Assembly: GCA_013823505.1 (NCBI GenBank)
Contig: PNMH01000001.1
Location: 62,001 to 126,000, forward strand
Source of the DNA: Polaromonas sp.
GTDB taxonomy: Bacteria > Pseudomonadota > Gammaproteobacteria > Burkholderiales > Burkholderiaceae
DNA length: 64,000 bases
Reading direction: 5' to 3'
In this document: positions 37,211-46,898 of the stretch, piece after piece
Position numbering within the stretch: the first letter of the stretch is position 1
Layout: each line of letters begins with the position of its first letter
Translations under genes and position numbers: made by a program
The notes under the pieces: model-generated
Databases searched by the model: none
The model's input: only the letters and a program-made list of their open reading frames with translations
What the model was told of the DNA's origin: nothing

Positions 37211-37249
37211 CAACCCCGCCAACAACATTGTTGCCGGGGTTGTTTCATT
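37211..37249 (+). terminator. Long hairpin after tRNA-Cys, probable terminator
   Basis: CAACCCCG and CGGGGTTG, extended by CAACAA/TTGTTG with one mismatch, pair over about 15 bp with a short loop. TTTCATTT follows, a weak T-run. Probably terminates tRNA-Cys. Confidence 0.65.
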
Positions 37250-37315
37250 TGAATCGCCCGATCCTTGACGCTTGCAGGGCGGCGAGGTGTCTCCACCTGC
37301 GACAATCTGCACTCG

Positions 37316-37408
37316 GCCTCGATGGTGAAATTGGTAGACACAGCGGACTTAAAATCCGCCGCCTTCCCGAAAGGGAGCGTACCGGTTCGACCCCGGTTCG
37401 AGGCACCA
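37316..37408 (+). tRNA. tRNA-Leu (anticodon UAA)
   Basis: A 93-base class-II tRNA with acceptor arms GCCTCGA and TCGAGGC, anticodon loop CTTAAAA between GCGGA and TCCGC, a long variable arm with CTTCCC/GGGAG pairing, TTCGACC T-loop and encoded CCA. It reads UUA codons, which are rare in this GC-rich genome. It is the second tRNA-Leu in the window. Confidence 0.97.
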
Positions 37409-37448
37409 GGCTAGGTTTTTTCCGGTTTCGCCGGTACAGTGAGTTTTC

Positions 37449-38072
37449 ATGACCCGATACAACGCGCCCTTCGAGATCCACGTGCATGGCGATGTGCCTT
37501 TGCGCGACGACGTGGTCTTCGCCCAGATCCAGGACGCACTCAAGCCGCTGTGGGTCTATGCCGGCGCCAAGTCATTGGCGGCTGCGGCCGAGAGCAGTTA
37601 CGAAGACGAACCGGGCATCCGCTTCGACGCCGAATCCCATGTTCTGCAGATCTGCTGGACTGTGCCCGGTGATGAAGATTTCCGGCAGGTGATCGAAGAG
37701 GCCTGCATGGGCCTCAACGACATTGCTTCTACGGGCGCTCCGCTGGAGGTTTCTTTCTACGACGCCGAGTTTGACGAGGAAGACGACTCTTCCGAGGAAG
37801 AAGCGCGCGACGACTTCTTGATGTGTTTCGTGGGTCCCACGCCCGCAGCCATCATGCAGGTGCAACGCGATCTGTTGGTGCAGGACGTGCTGCACATCAT
37901 GGAGCGCCACTTCGATGCGTCTGAACTGGGCGACGTGGTGGGCTCGATCGACAAGCTCTTCACCCAGCGCTTTGACGCCCTGGTGAATTCCATGCAACTG
38001 GGCAAACCCCCGCGCGGGTATGGCGGCCAGTCGGGTCATGGCGGTCCGCGCAAGCCACGCCACCTGCACTGA
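37449..38072 (+). CDS. Conserved hypothetical acidic protein
   Basis: I do not recognise a function for this 207-residue protein. It has no signal peptide or membrane span. The N-terminal 100 residues look like a compact alpha/beta domain (MTRYNAPFEIHVHGDVPLRDDVVFAQIQ), followed by a very acidic stretch FDEEDDSSEEEARDDF (residues 107-122), a helical segment and a Gly/Pro/His-rich basic tail. The gene lies between tRNA-Leu and an MFS transporter and is probably transcribed with the tRNA or alone. Confidence 0.8.
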   Translation: MTRYNAPFEIHVHGDVPLRDDVVFAQIQDALKPLWVYAGAKSLAAAAESSYEDEPGIRFDAESHVLQICWTVPGDEDFRQVIEEACMGLNDIASTGAPLEVSFYDAEFDEEDDSSEEEARDDFLMCFVGPTPAAIMQVQRDLLVQDVLHIMERHFDASELGDVVGSIDKLFTQRFDALVNSMQLGKPPRGYGGQSGHGGPRKPRHLH

Positions 38073-38156
38073 TTTGAACCAGGTCTGGGTCCTGACATGC
38101 CCAGGCACTAGACTGCGCGGCACGGCGGAGTTTCCGATCCGCCGCCCGGAGTGCCG

Positions 38157-39473
38157 ATGTCTTTCTTTTCCACCGATGCCCTGAACCCTGGCGTGCGCAA
38201 GCGCGAGGTGTTCGGCTGGGCGATGTTCGACTTTGCCAACTCGGGCTACACCACCGTGGTGCTGACCGCGGTGTTTGCGGCCTACTTCGTGGGCGCGGTG
38301 GCCGACGGGGCCGAGTGGGCCGCGTTCGCCTGGACAGCGGCCTTGAGCCTTTCGCACCTGATCGTGATGCTGACCATCCCGGCCATGGGCGCCTGGGCCG
38401 ACCAGCACGGCGCGAAAAAGCGGCTGCTGATGTTCACCACGGCTGGCTGCGTGCTGGCCACGGCGGCGCTGGCATTGGTGGGGCCGGGAGCGGTGGCTCT
38501 GGGCATGTTGCTCGTCGTGGTCTCCAACGTTTTTTTCGCCTGGGGCGAATCCCTGGCGGCGGCCTTTCTTCCAGAACTCGCCAAGCCGGCAGCGATGGGC
38601 CGGGTGAGCGGCTGGGGCTGGAGCCTGGGGTATTGCGGCGGCATGCTGGCCCTGGGTTTGAGCCTGGCCTATGTGTTGTGGGCGCAGGCACAAGGGCAGA
38701 AGGCTGCGCAGTTTGTGCCGGTGACCATGTTGATCACGGCCGCGGTGTTCGCGTTGGCCTCTGTGTTCACGCTGGTGTTTCTGAAGGAGCGTGCAAAGCC
38801 TCGGGTCGGCCTCAACACAGGTTCGGCCTGGCGTCAGTCGTACAGCCAGCTGCGCAGCACCTTCCAGCAAGCTAGGCGCTATCAGGATTTCATGTGGCTG
38901 CTGGCCTGCGCCACGGCCTACCAGGGTGGTGTGGCGGTGGCGATCACCCTGGCGGCGATCTACGCCGAGCAGGTGATCGGGTTCGTGCAGCAGGAAACCA
39001 TGGTGCTCATCTTTGTGCTGAACATCGCGGCCATGGTGGGCGCGTTCGCGTTTGGCTACTGGCAGGATCGCCTGGGCCACAAGCTGGCGTTGGGTATCAC
39101 GCTGGTGGGCTGGGTGGTCACCTGCATCCTCGCGGCCGTCACCACCACCAAGGGTGGTTTCTGGTACGCCGCGGCCATCGCGGGCGTTTGCATGGGGTCG
39201 AGCCAGTCGTCGGGCCGTGCCATGGCCGGCATGCTCGCGCCGCCGGGGCAGCTGGCCGAGTTCTTCGGCCTGTGGACGTTTGCAACCCGCGTGGCCAGCA
39301 TCATCGGGCCGCTGAGCTACGGCGCCATCACCTGGATGACCGGGGGCAACCAGCGACTGGCCATTGCGTCCACCGCCGTGTTGTTCGTGATCGGGCTGCT
39401 GCTGCTGATCCCGGTCAACATGAAGCGCGGTCGGGAGGCGGCGCTTCAGCCCGCCATCGCGTCAAACCGTTAG
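38157..39473 (+). CDS. MFS transporter, UMF1/Atg22-like family
   Basis: The 438-residue protein has about 12 transmembrane helices. The start VFGWAMFDFANSGYTTVVLTAVFAAYF is typical of the UMF1-type major facilitators, related to fungal vacuolar Atg22 amino-acid effluxers. The ATG at 38157 has CGGAG upstream and is favoured over a GTG six bases earlier. The 3' end overlaps the convergent murI gene by 12 bases. Substrate unknown. Confidence 0.85.
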   Translation: MSFFSTDALNPGVRKREVFGWAMFDFANSGYTTVVLTAVFAAYFVGAVADGAEWAAFAWTAALSLSHLIVMLTIPAMGAWADQHGAKKRLLMFTTAGCVLATAALALVGPGAVALGMLLVVVSNVFFAWGESLAAAFLPELAKPAAMGRVSGWGWSLGYCGGMLALGLSLAYVLWAQAQGQKAAQFVPVTMLITAAVFALASVFTLVFLKERAKPRVGLNTGSAWRQSYSQLRSTFQQARRYQDFMWLLACATAYQGGVAVAITLAAIYAEQVIGFVQQETMVLIFVLNIAAMVGAFAFGYWQDRLGHKLALGITLVGWVVTCILAAVTTTKGGFWYAAAIAGVCMGSSQSSGRAMAGMLAPPGQLAEFFGLWTFATRVASIIGPLSYGAITWMTGGNQRLAIASTAVLFVIGLLLLIPVNMKRGREAALQPAIASNR

Positions 39474-40262
39474 CTTCTCTGCCCGGGTGTGCAGTCCGAG
39501 CCATCGTTGAGCCGCCTGCGACAGCGCAGCAGGATCGCCGGTGGACCACAACAGCGGCGGTACTGCGGCTGAAGTGATCGGTGCGGACATGTTCAACACG
39601 TCGCGCGTGCGGCGTGCCACCGCCACACCGGTGTCGACCAGCGCCACATCCGGCCCCAGCAACTGTGCCAGCACATCGGCCGCAAACGGGTAGTGTGTGC
39701 AGCCCAGCACCACGGTGTCCATGTCGCCAGGTGCCTCGTCACGCAGCACTTGAACATAACGCTCGCAAAGCGTTTGTTGCGTCTGCTGGTCGCCCCGCTC
39801 GATGGCATCGGCCAGGCCGTCGCAGGGCTGACAGATGAAATGCACGGGGCTCGAAGCGGTGTTTTCCAACTGCGTGCGCAGGCGTGCGAAGCGTTCGCTG
39901 TTGAGCGTGCCACGTGTGGCCAGCACGCCGATGTGGCGCGTCTGGCTGGTCGCTGCGGCGGGCTTGAGCGCGGGCTCCACGCCGACGATGGGCAGGTCGG
40001 GGTGGGTGGCGCGCAAGCTGTCGATGGCCAGCGCTGTGGCGGTGTTGCAGGCCACCACCAACGCGTCGATGTGGTGGGTTTGGCGCAGCCAGGCGGTGAT
40101 GCGTTCGGATCGGTCGGTGATCTCGGCCACCGTGCGCTCGCCGTAGGGCGCATACGCGCTGTCGGCCACATACACGAAGCGCACCCCGGGCAACTCGGCC
40201 AGCAGGGCGCGCAGCACGCTCAGACCGCCGACCCCGCTGTCGAAGACACCGACGGTTTTCAA
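39462..40262 (-). CDS. murI: Glutamate racemase
   Basis: MurI makes D-glutamate for peptidoglycan. The 266-residue protein has [14 protein letters not shown] (Asp8), the catalytic Cys72 in VACNTATA and Cys188 in [10 protein letters not shown]. The start codon is TTG at 40262, overlapping the fumarase stop (TTGA); no ATG or GTG is placed correctly in this frame, and the TTG gives the exact family N-terminus. Translational coupling to the upstream fumarase is likely. Confidence 0.93.
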   Translation of the reverse strand: MKTVGVFDSGVGGLSVLRALLAELPGVRFVYVADSAYAPYGERTVAEITDRSERITAWLRQTHHIDALVVACNTATALAIDSLRATHPDLPIVGVEPALKPAAATSQTRHIGVLATRGTLNSERFARLRTQLENTASSPVHFICQPCDGLADAIERGDQQTQQTLCERYVQVLRDEAPGDMDTVVLGCTHYPFAADVLAQLLGPDVALVDTGVAVARRTRDVLNMSAPITSAAVPPLLWSTGDPAALSQAAQRWLGLHTRAEKLTV

Positions 40263-41812
40263 GCGGCAGCGACGCTGATGCCCTTGAACTCGCCCGTGGC
40301 GATGCGCTGCTTCCACTCGGCCGGGCCGGTGATGTGGGCGCTGGTGCCACCCGAATCCACCGCCACCGTCACCGGCATGTCGACCACGTCGAACTCGTAG
40401 ATGGCTTCCATGCCCAGGTCTTCGAAGCCCACCACCTTGGCGTGCTTGATGGCCTTGGACACGAGGTAAGCCGCGCCGCCCACGGCCATGAGGTAGGCGC
40501 TCTTGTGCTGCTTGATGGATTCGATGGCGACCGGGCCGCGCTCGGCCTTGCCGATCATGGCGATCAAACCCGTTTGCTCCAGCATCATGTCGGTGAAGCC
40601 GTCCATGCGCGTGGCGGTGGTGGGGCCGGCGGGGCCCACGGCCTCGTCGCGCACCGGATCGACCGGGCCCACGTAGTAAATGACGCGGTTGGTGAAGTCC
40701 ACGGGCAGCTTCTCGCCCTGGGCGAGCATGGTCTGGATGCGTTTGTGTGCGGCGTCGCGGCCGGTGAGCATCTTGCCGTTGAGCAGCAAGGTCTGTCCGG
40801 GCTTCCAGCTGGCCACCTCGGCCTTGGTGAGTTTGTTGAGGTCCACGCGCTGGCTCTTTTGCGTGTCGGGCACCCAGTTCACGTTGGGCCAAAGGTCCAG
40901 GCTGGGCGCTTCCAGGTACACCGGGCCGCTGCCGTCGAGCACAAAGTGCGCGTGGCGCGTGGCGGCGCAGTTGGGGATCATGGCTACGGGCTTGCTGGCC
41001 GCGTGCGTGGGGTACATCTTGATCTTGATGTCGAGCACGGTGGTGAGGCCACCCAGGCCCTGTGCGCCGATGCCCAGGGCGTTGACCTTCTCGTAAAGCT
41101 CCAGGCGCAGTTCTTCCACCTGCGTGAGCTTTTCGCCCTTGGACGCCTTGGCCTGCAGCTCGTACATGTCGATGTCGTCCATCAGGCTCTCTTTGGCCAT
41201 CAGCACGGCTTTCTCCGCGGTGCCGCCGATGCCGATGCCCAGCATGCCCGGCGGGCACCAGCCGGCACCCATGGTGGGCACGGTCTTCATCACCCAGTCA
41301 ACCACCGAGTCGCCGGGGTTGAGCATGATCATCTTGCTCTTGTTTTCGCTGCCACCGCCCTTGGCTGCCACCGTCACTTCCACCGTGTCGCCGGGCACGA
41401 GCTCGGTGAAGATCACGGCGGGCGTGTTGTCCTTGGTGTTCTTGCGCGCGAACTGAGGGTCGGCCACAACCGATGCTCGCAGCTGGTTGTCAGGGTGGTT
41501 GTAGCCCTGGCGCACGCCTTCGTTGATGGCGTCTTCCAGGCTGCCAGTGAAACCATCGAGCCGCACGTTCATGCCCACCTTGAGGAACACGTTGACGATG
41601 CCGGTGTCCTGGCAGATCGGGCGGTGGCCAGTGGCGCTCATCTTGCTGTTGGTCAGGATCTGCGCAATGGCGTCCTTGGCAGCGGCGCTCTGCTCGCGCT
41701 CGTAGGCACGGGCCAGGTGGGCGATGTAGTCGGCCGGATGGTAGTAGCTGATGTACTGCAGGGCGGCAGCGACGGATTCGATCAGGTCGTTCTGGCGGAT
41801 GCTCGTGGTCAT
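40259..41812 (-). CDS. fumA: Class I fumarate hydratase (iron-sulfur)
   Basis: The 517-residue protein is an oxygen-sensitive [4Fe-4S] class I fumarase, interconverting fumarate and malate. Conserved cysteine regions include [29 protein letters not shown] and [12 protein letters not shown], and the C-terminal domain has [26 protein letters not shown]. The ATG at 41812 ([10 protein letters not shown]) is chosen over a start 66 bases upstream. It is divergent from a class II fumarase gene. The FumA/FumB split of E. coli cannot be applied, so the symbol marks the class only. Confidence 0.92.
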   Translation of the reverse strand: MTTSIRQNDLIESVAAALQYISYYHPADYIAHLARAYEREQSAAAKDAIAQILTNSKMSATGHRPICQDTGIVNVFLKVGMNVRLDGFTGSLEDAINEGVRQGYNHPDNQLRASVVADPQFARKNTKDNTPAVIFTELVPGDTVEVTVAAKGGGSENKSKMIMLNPGDSVVDWVMKTVPTMGAGWCPPGMLGIGIGGTAEKAVLMAKESLMDDIDMYELQAKASKGEKLTQVEELRLELYEKVNALGIGAQGLGGLTTVLDIKIKMYPTHAASKPVAMIPNCAATRHAHFVLDGSGPVYLEAPSLDLWPNVNWVPDTQKSQRVDLNKLTKAEVASWKPGQTLLLNGKMLTGRDAAHKRIQTMLAQGEKLPVDFTNRVIYYVGPVDPVRDEAVGPAGPTTATRMDGFTDMMLEQTGLIAMIGKAERGPVAIESIKQHKSAYLMAVGGAAYLVSKAIKHAKVVGFEDLGMEAIYEFDVVDMPVTVAVDSGGTSAHITGPAEWKQRIATGEFKGISVAAA

Positions 41813-41947
41813 GGCGGTGGGGGCGTTGGTGTCGGAGGTCTGGGGCCGTGCAGGCCGAACAGTCGCAGGGATGTGCACAGTCTGCTACGGTGGGCCAGCC
41901 GGTATTTTGACAGGTCGTCCCAACGCCGGCTGACACAGGAGAGCGCC

Positions 41948-43333
41948 ATGAAGACCCGGATTGAACGCGACACCATGGGCGAGGTTGCCGTGCCTGCCGA
42001 ACGCCTCTGGGGCGCACAGACGCAGCGCTCGCTGCAGAACTTCGACATCTCGGGCGAGCGACAGCCGCCGGAGCTGATTCGAGCGCTGGCGCAGGTCAAG
42101 CGGGCGTCGGCCGTGGTGAACCACGCGCTGGGTCTTCAGGAAGCGAAGAAGACCGAGGCCATCGTTGCCGCCGCCGACGAGGTGATCGCCGGCCAGCACG
42201 AAGGCGAGTTTCCCCTGGTGGTCTGGCAGACCGGCTCGGGCACGCAAACCAACATGAACCTCAACGAAGTGCTGGCCAACCGCGCCAGTGAACTGCTGGG
42301 GGGCGCGCGTGGCGAGGGGCGCCTGGTGCACCCCAACGACGACGTGAACCGCAGCCAGTCGAGCAACGACGTGTTTCCCACCGCCATGCACGTGGCCGCG
42401 GTGGACGCCATCACACACCGGCTGCTGCCTTCGCTGGCGTTGCTGCGAAACACCCTGGCTCAGAAGGCCGACGAATTCAAGGACATCGTGAAGATCGGCC
42501 GCACCCACCTGCAAGACGCCACGCCGCTGACCCTTGGTCAGGAGTTCTCGGGCTGGGTGGCGCAGCTCGCGCACGGCGAGCGGCATGTGCGCGATGCGTT
42601 GCCGCATGTGTGTGAACTCGCCCTGGGCGGTACGGCCGTGGGCACCGGGCTGAACGCGCCCGAAGGCTACGCCGAGGCCGTGGCGGCCGAGCTGGCGCGA
42701 CTCACCGGGCTGCCCCTAGTGAGCGCGCCCAACAAGTTCGAGAACATGGCCAGCGTGGATGCTCTGGTGCATGCCCACGGCGCGCTGAAGACGCTGGCTG
42801 CAAGCCTGAACAAGATCGCCAACGATGTGCGTTGGCTCTCCAGCGGACCGCGCAGCGGCATTGGCGAGTTGAGCATTCCCGAAAACGAGCCGGGCTCGTC
42901 CATCATGCCGGGCAAGGTCAACCCGACGCAGAGCGAGGCGCTGACCATGCTCTGCGCGCAGGTGATGGGCAACGATGTGGCGATCAATATCGGCGGTGCC
43001 TCGGGCAACTTCGAACTCAACGTGTTCCGCCCCATGGTGGCGCACAACTTCCTGCAGAGCGTGCGACTGCTGGGCGACGGCATGCGAAGCTTCAACAACC
43101 ACTGCGCTGTGGGGATCGTGCCCAACCGCGAACGCATCAAGGAGCTGGTGGATCGGTCGCTGATGCTGGTGACCGCGCTCAACCCGCACATCGGCTACGA
43201 CAAGGCCGCGCAGATCGCGAAAAAGGCGCACAAGGAGGGCACCAGCCTGCGCGAAGCGGCGCTGGCTTCGGGCCATGTGACGGCCGAGCAGTTCGACCAG
43301 TGGGTGCGCCCCGAGCAGATGACGGGGCGTTGA
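41948..43333 (+). CDS. fumC: Class II fumarate hydratase
   Basis: The 461-residue protein is the iron-independent, oxygen-stable fumarase of the aspartase/fumarase superfamily. It shows [17 protein letters not shown] and the signature [15 protein letters not shown] (the flexible SS loop with the catalytic serine), and the conserved HNFLQS. The ATG has a GGAGAGCGCC ribosome site. It is 135 bp from, and divergent to, the class I fumarase, giving the cell both metal-dependent and stress-resistant forms. Confidence 0.96.
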   Translation: MKTRIERDTMGEVAVPAERLWGAQTQRSLQNFDISGERQPPELIRALAQVKRASAVVNHALGLQEAKKTEAIVAAADEVIAGQHEGEFPLVVWQTGSGTQTNMNLNEVLANRASELLGGARGEGRLVHPNDDVNRSQSSNDVFPTAMHVAAVDAITHRLLPSLALLRNTLAQKADEFKDIVKIGRTHLQDATPLTLGQEFSGWVAQLAHGERHVRDALPHVCELALGGTAVGTGLNAPEGYAEAVAAELARLTGLPLVSAPNKFENMASVDALVHAHGALKTLAASLNKIANDVRWLSSGPRSGIGELSIPENEPGSSIMPGKVNPTQSEALTMLCAQVMGNDVAINIGGASGNFELNVFRPMVAHNFLQSVRLLGDGMRSFNNHCAVGIVPNRERIKELVDRSLMLVTALNPHIGYDKAAQIAKKAHKEGTSLREAALASGHVTAEQFDQWVRPEQMTGR

Positions 43334-43335
43334 GC

Positions 43336-43935
43336 TCAGTGCGTGCGGCCCGGGGGCGGCTGCATCAGTTTGTCGGTCACGGCAATCGCCATCGCGCTGA
43401 GCAGGAACACCACGTGGATGATGGTCTGCCACATCAGCACCTGCTCGGTGTAGTTGGCTGCGTTGATGAAGGTCTTGAGCAGGTGGATGGAGCTGATGCC
43501 GATGATGGCGGTGGCCAGCTTCACCTTGAGCACCGAGGCGTTCACATGGCTCAGCCATTCGGGCTGGTCGGGGTGGTTCTCCAGGTGCATGCGGCTCACG
43601 AAGGTTTCATAACCGCCGATGATCACCATGATGAGCAGGTTGGAGATCATCACCACGTCGATCAGTGCCAACACCACCAGCATGATCACCGTCTCGTTGA
43701 GACCGGTCAGTTGCACGTCGGCCTTGTAGCCGATACTGCTCACGAGTTTGTCGAGCGCGATCTGGCTGCCAAACGCCGCTTCGACCAGGTGCACGAGTTC
43801 CACCCAGAAGTGAAAAACGTAAATGCACTGTGCCGCGATCAAGCCGATGTAGAGCGGCAGCTGCAACCAGCGGCTGGCGAAGATCAGGTTGGGCAAGGCG
43901 CGGATCTGGGCGGGGGTCTTGACAGGATCGGTCAT
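43336..43935 (-). CDS. YqhA/UPF0114 family inner membrane protein
   Basis: The 199-residue protein has three to four transmembrane helices and matches the YqhA family (TIGR00645 type): FASRWLQLPLYIGLIAAQCIYVFHFWVEL at the start, IDVVMISNLLIMVIIGGYETFVSR in the middle, and ATAIIGISSIHLLKTFIN. Function in the family is unknown. It ends 2 bp from fumC on the other strand and is divergent from acs. Confidence 0.87.
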   Translation of the reverse strand: MTDPVKTPAQIRALPNLIFASRWLQLPLYIGLIAAQCIYVFHFWVELVHLVEAAFGSQIALDKLVSSIGYKADVQLTGLNETVIMLVVLALIDVVMISNLLIMVIIGGYETFVSRMHLENHPDQPEWLSHVNASVLKVKLATAIIGISSIHLLKTFINAANYTEQVLMWQTIIHVVFLLSAMAIAVTDKLMQPPPGRTH

Positions 43936-44139
43936 GGGAGAAGGGCGATGCGCCGGGAGCCCGGGGCGGGCGGCGGCAAGGCCGTCGTATTGTAGGGTGG
44001 CACACGCATCGGGCTCGGGTTTGTACCGATGCCTCTGCGCCGCCGAACAGGCACGTTGCAGACCATGTAAGTGGCTCGTAAGAGCCCGTGCCCACAGTCA
44101 TTGGTTGACCCGAATCCACAACACCTGAGGAGACTGCCC

Positions 44140-46134
44140 ATGTCCACACCGTCGTCGTCCATTCAATCCACCCTGGTCGAAAACCGCGTTTTTGAACCCT
44201 CTGCGGCCACCGTCAAGGCCGCGCGCGTCTCCGGCATGGCGGCTTACCAGGCGTTGTGCGACGAGGCTGAGAAGGACTCGGAAGGCTTCTGGGCCCGCCT
44301 GGCGCGTGAGACGCTGACCTGGCACAAGCCCTTCACCAAGACGCTGGACTCGTCCAACGCACCTTTCTACAAGTGGTTCGAGGACGGTGAACTCAACGCT
44401 TCGTACAACTGCCTGGACCGCCACATGGGCACGCCGGTCGAGAACAAGACCGCCATCATCTTTGAAGCCGACGGCGGCGAGGTGACCAAGGTCACCTACA
44501 AGGAGCTGCTGGCCAAGGTCTCGCGCTTTGCCAATGCGCTGAAAGCGCGCGGTGTGAAGAAGGGCGACCGCGTCGTCATCTACATGCCCATGACGATCGA
44601 AGGCGTGGTGGCCATGCAGGCCTGTGCGCGCATCGGCGCCACGCACAGCGTGGTCTTCGGCGGCTTCTCGGCCAAGGCGCTGCAGGAGCGCATCCAGGAC
44701 GCCGGTGCCGTGGCCGTGATCACGGCCAACTACCAGCTGCGCGGCGGCAAGGAGCTGCCGCTGAAGTCCATCGTGGACGACGGCATCGCCATGGGCGGCT
44801 GCGAGTGCATCAAGAACGTGATCGTGTTCCAGCGCACGCCCACCGCCTGCAACATGGTTGCGGGCCGAGACAGCTTCATGCACGAAGTCATGGCCAGCGA
44901 GTCCGACGTGTGCCCGGCCGAAATGGTGAGCGCCGAGCACCCGCTGTTCGTGCTCTACACATCGGGCTCCACCGGCAAGCCCAAGGGCGTGCAGCACAGC
45001 ACCGGTGGCTATCTGCTGTGGGCCAACCTCACCATGAACTGGACCTTCGACCTGAAGGCTGACGACATTTTCTGGTGCACCGCCGACATCGGCTGGATCA
45101 CCGGCCACACCTACGTGACCTACGGCCCGCTGGCCGCCGGCGCCACACAGATCGTGTTTGAAGGCGTGCCCACCTACCCGAACGCAGGGCGCTTCTGGCA
45201 GATGATCGAAAAGCACAAGTGCACCATCTTCTACACCGCGCCCACCGCGATCCGCTCGCTGATCAAGGCGGCCGAGGGTGACGAAAAAGTGCATCCCGCG
45301 CGCTCCGATTTGTCCAGCCTGCGCCTGCTCGGTTCGGTGGGTGAGCCCATCAACCCCGAAGCCTGGATGTGGTACTACAAACACGTGGGCGGCGAGCGCT
45401 GCCCCATCGTGGACACCTTCTGGCAAACCGAAACTGGTGGCCACATGATCACGCCGCTGCCGGGCGCCACACCGCTGGTGCCGGGCTCTTGCACGCTCCC
45501 GCTGCCGGGCATTGCCGCCGCGATCGTGGACGAAGCCGGCATCGATGTGCCCAACGGCTCGGGCGGCATCCTGGTGGTGAAGAAGCCCTGGCCGTCGATG
45601 ATCCGCACCATCTGGGGCGACCCCGAGCGCTTCAAGAAGAGCTACTTCCCCGACGAACTCAAGGGCTACTACCTGGCCGGCGACGGCGCAGTGCGCAGCG
45701 CCGACCGGGGCTACTTCCGAATCACCGGCCGCATCGACGACGTGCTCAACGTGTCGGGTCACCGCATGGGCACGATGGAGATCGAGTCGGCCCTGGTGAG
45801 CAAGACCGACCTGGTGGCCGAAGCCGCCGTGGTGGGCCGCCCGGACGATCTGACGGGTGAGGCCATCGTGGCGTTCGTGGTGCTCAAGCGTTCGCGCCCC
45901 ACCGGCGAAGAAGCCAAGGCCATCGCCAAGGTGCTGCGCGACTGGGTGGGCAAGGAAATCGGCCCGATTGCCAAACCGAAAGACATCCGCTTCGGTGACA
46001 ACCTGCCCAAGACCCGCAGCGGCAAGATCATGCGCCGTCTGCTGCGCTCCATCGCCAAAGGTGAGGCGATCACGCAGGACACCTCCACCCTGGAGAACCC
46101 GGCCATCCTGGATCAACTGTCGGAAAACAACTGA
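44140..46134 (+). CDS. acs: Acetyl-CoA synthetase
   Basis: The 664-residue AMP-forming enzyme activates acetate. Motifs are [19 protein letters not shown] (P-loop), [40 protein letters not shown] (hinge), and [14 protein letters not shown] with the lysine that is acetyl-regulated in the family. The ATG at 44140 has TGAGGAG upstream. It stands alone with a strong bidirectional terminator after it. Confidence 0.96.
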   Translation: MSTPSSSIQSTLVENRVFEPSAATVKAARVSGMAAYQALCDEAEKDSEGFWARLARETLTWHKPFTKTLDSSNAPFYKWFEDGELNASYNCLDRHMGTPVENKTAIIFEADGGEVTKVTYKELLAKVSRFANALKARGVKKGDRVVIYMPMTIEGVVAMQACARIGATHSVVFGGFSAKALQERIQDAGAVAVITANYQLRGGKELPLKSIVDDGIAMGGCECIKNVIVFQRTPTACNMVAGRDSFMHEVMASESDVCPAEMVSAEHPLFVLYTSGSTGKPKGVQHSTGGYLLWANLTMNWTFDLKADDIFWCTADIGWITGHTYVTYGPLAAGATQIVFEGVPTYPNAGRFWQMIEKHKCTIFYTAPTAIRSLIKAAEGDEKVHPARSDLSSLRLLGSVGEPINPEAWMWYYKHVGGERCPIVDTFWQTETGGHMITPLPGATPLVPGSCTLPLPGIAAAIVDEAGIDVPNGSGGILVVKKPWPSMIRTIWGDPERFKKSYFPDELKGYYLAGDGAVRSADRGYFRITGRIDDVLNVSGHRMGTMEIESALVSKTDLVAEAAVVGRPDDLTGEAIVAFVVLKRSRPTGEEAKAIAKVLRDWVGKEIGPIAKPKDIRFGDNLPKTRSGKIMRRLLRSIAKGEAITQDTSTLENPAILDQLSENN

Positions 46135-46168
46135 TCGCGGCTCGGGACTTCGGTCCCGTGCAGGCAAC

Positions 46169-46199
46169 AAAAAACCCGCTGGAGTCCAGCGGGTTTTTT
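46169..46199. terminator. Bidirectional terminator between acs and a cytochrome c gene
   Basis: AAAAAACCCGCTGG and CCAGCGGGTTTTTT form a 14-bp perfect stem with a 3-base AGT loop and T-runs on both strands. It serves acs on the plus strand and the cytochrome gene on the minus strand. Confidence 0.93.
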
Positions 46200-46217
46200 C
46201 ATGGGAGGCGCCGGAGA

Positions 46218-46523
46218 TTACTTCTGGCTCAGGACCCAGGCCGCCAGCTTCTTGGCATCTGCTTCGCTGACCTGCGTGTTGGCGGGCATGGGGATCGCGC
46301 CCCACACACCCGAACCGCCCTTGATGATCTTGGTGGCCAGTGCGTCGACCGCCTTGGCGTCGCCCGCGTACTTCTTGGCCACGTCCTTGTACGACGGGCC
46401 CACCAGTTTCTTGTCCACCGCGTGACAGGCCATGCAGTTCTTGCTCTTGGCCAAGGCCTCGTCGGCGAAAGCAGGAGCGGCCAGCGTGGTCATGGCGGCC
46501 ATAATCAGGAGAGCGCGTTTCAT
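46218..46523 (-). CDS. Small periplasmic cytochrome c (c551/c8 type)
   Basis: The 101-residue protein has a signal peptide (about 1-20), one heme site CMACH (30-34) and the axial Met in GAIPMPAN, the layout of cytochrome c551/c8. It may carry electrons between the bc1 complex, the cbb3 oxidase and the photosynthetic PufC; that link is inference. Heme attachment depends on the Ccm genes. Confidence 0.93.
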   Translation of the reverse strand: MKRALLIMAAMTTLAAPAFADEALAKSKNCMACHAVDKKLVGPSYKDVAKKYAGDAKAVDALATKIIKGGSGVWGAIPMPANTQVSEADAKKLAAWVLSQK

Positions 46524-46646
46524 GGGTTGTCCTTGTGAATGAATGCTGAGGTCGGCACAGCCCGGATTTTAGCGAGGCAGGTGGCCGACGAAACGATCGC
46601 TTACAGATTCTTGCCCCACTTTGTCGGACCTTTACTGGAGCGTGTG

Positions 46647-46892
46647 ATGTATTTGCTGATCCTGGGCGTCATCCTGATGTTGATGAAGTACCTCGGCGTG
46701 GAGTTCATGACCAGCGTGTCCTGGTGGTGGGTGTTGTCACCGTTTGCACTGGCCGTGGTCTGGTGGGCCTGGGCCGACAGCACGGGCTACACCAAGCGCC
46801 GCGAGATGGACAAGATGGACAAGAAGAAGCAGGACCGCATCGACAAGCAGCGCGAGAACCTTGGCATCAAGACCAAGCGTCGCTCGCGCTGA
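46647..46892 (+). CDS. Small Trp-rich membrane protein
   Basis: The 81-residue protein fits the Burkholderiales small Trp-rich family (TIGR04438 type): MYLLILGVILMLMKYLGVEF, SWWWVLSPFALAVVWWAWAD, then a basic tail with GYTKRREMDKMDKKKQDRIDK. Two transmembrane spans (about 2-16 and 25-43) precede the charged helix. The start at 46647 has GGAG seven bases upstream and matches the family. An earlier in-frame ATG at 46539 would overlap the promoter of the cytochrome gene. Function unknown. Confidence 0.85.
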   Translation: MYLLILGVILMLMKYLGVEFMTSVSWWWVLSPFALAVVWWAWADSTGYTKRREMDKMDKKKQDRIDKQRENLGIKTKRRSR

Positions 46893-46898
46893 ACCCCA

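Noticed and set aside
44006..44032. Inverted repeat GCATCGG/CCGATGC between the YqhA-like gene and acs
   Set aside because: Arms are only 7 bp with a 13-base spacer and no supporting promoter match; expected by chance in this composition.
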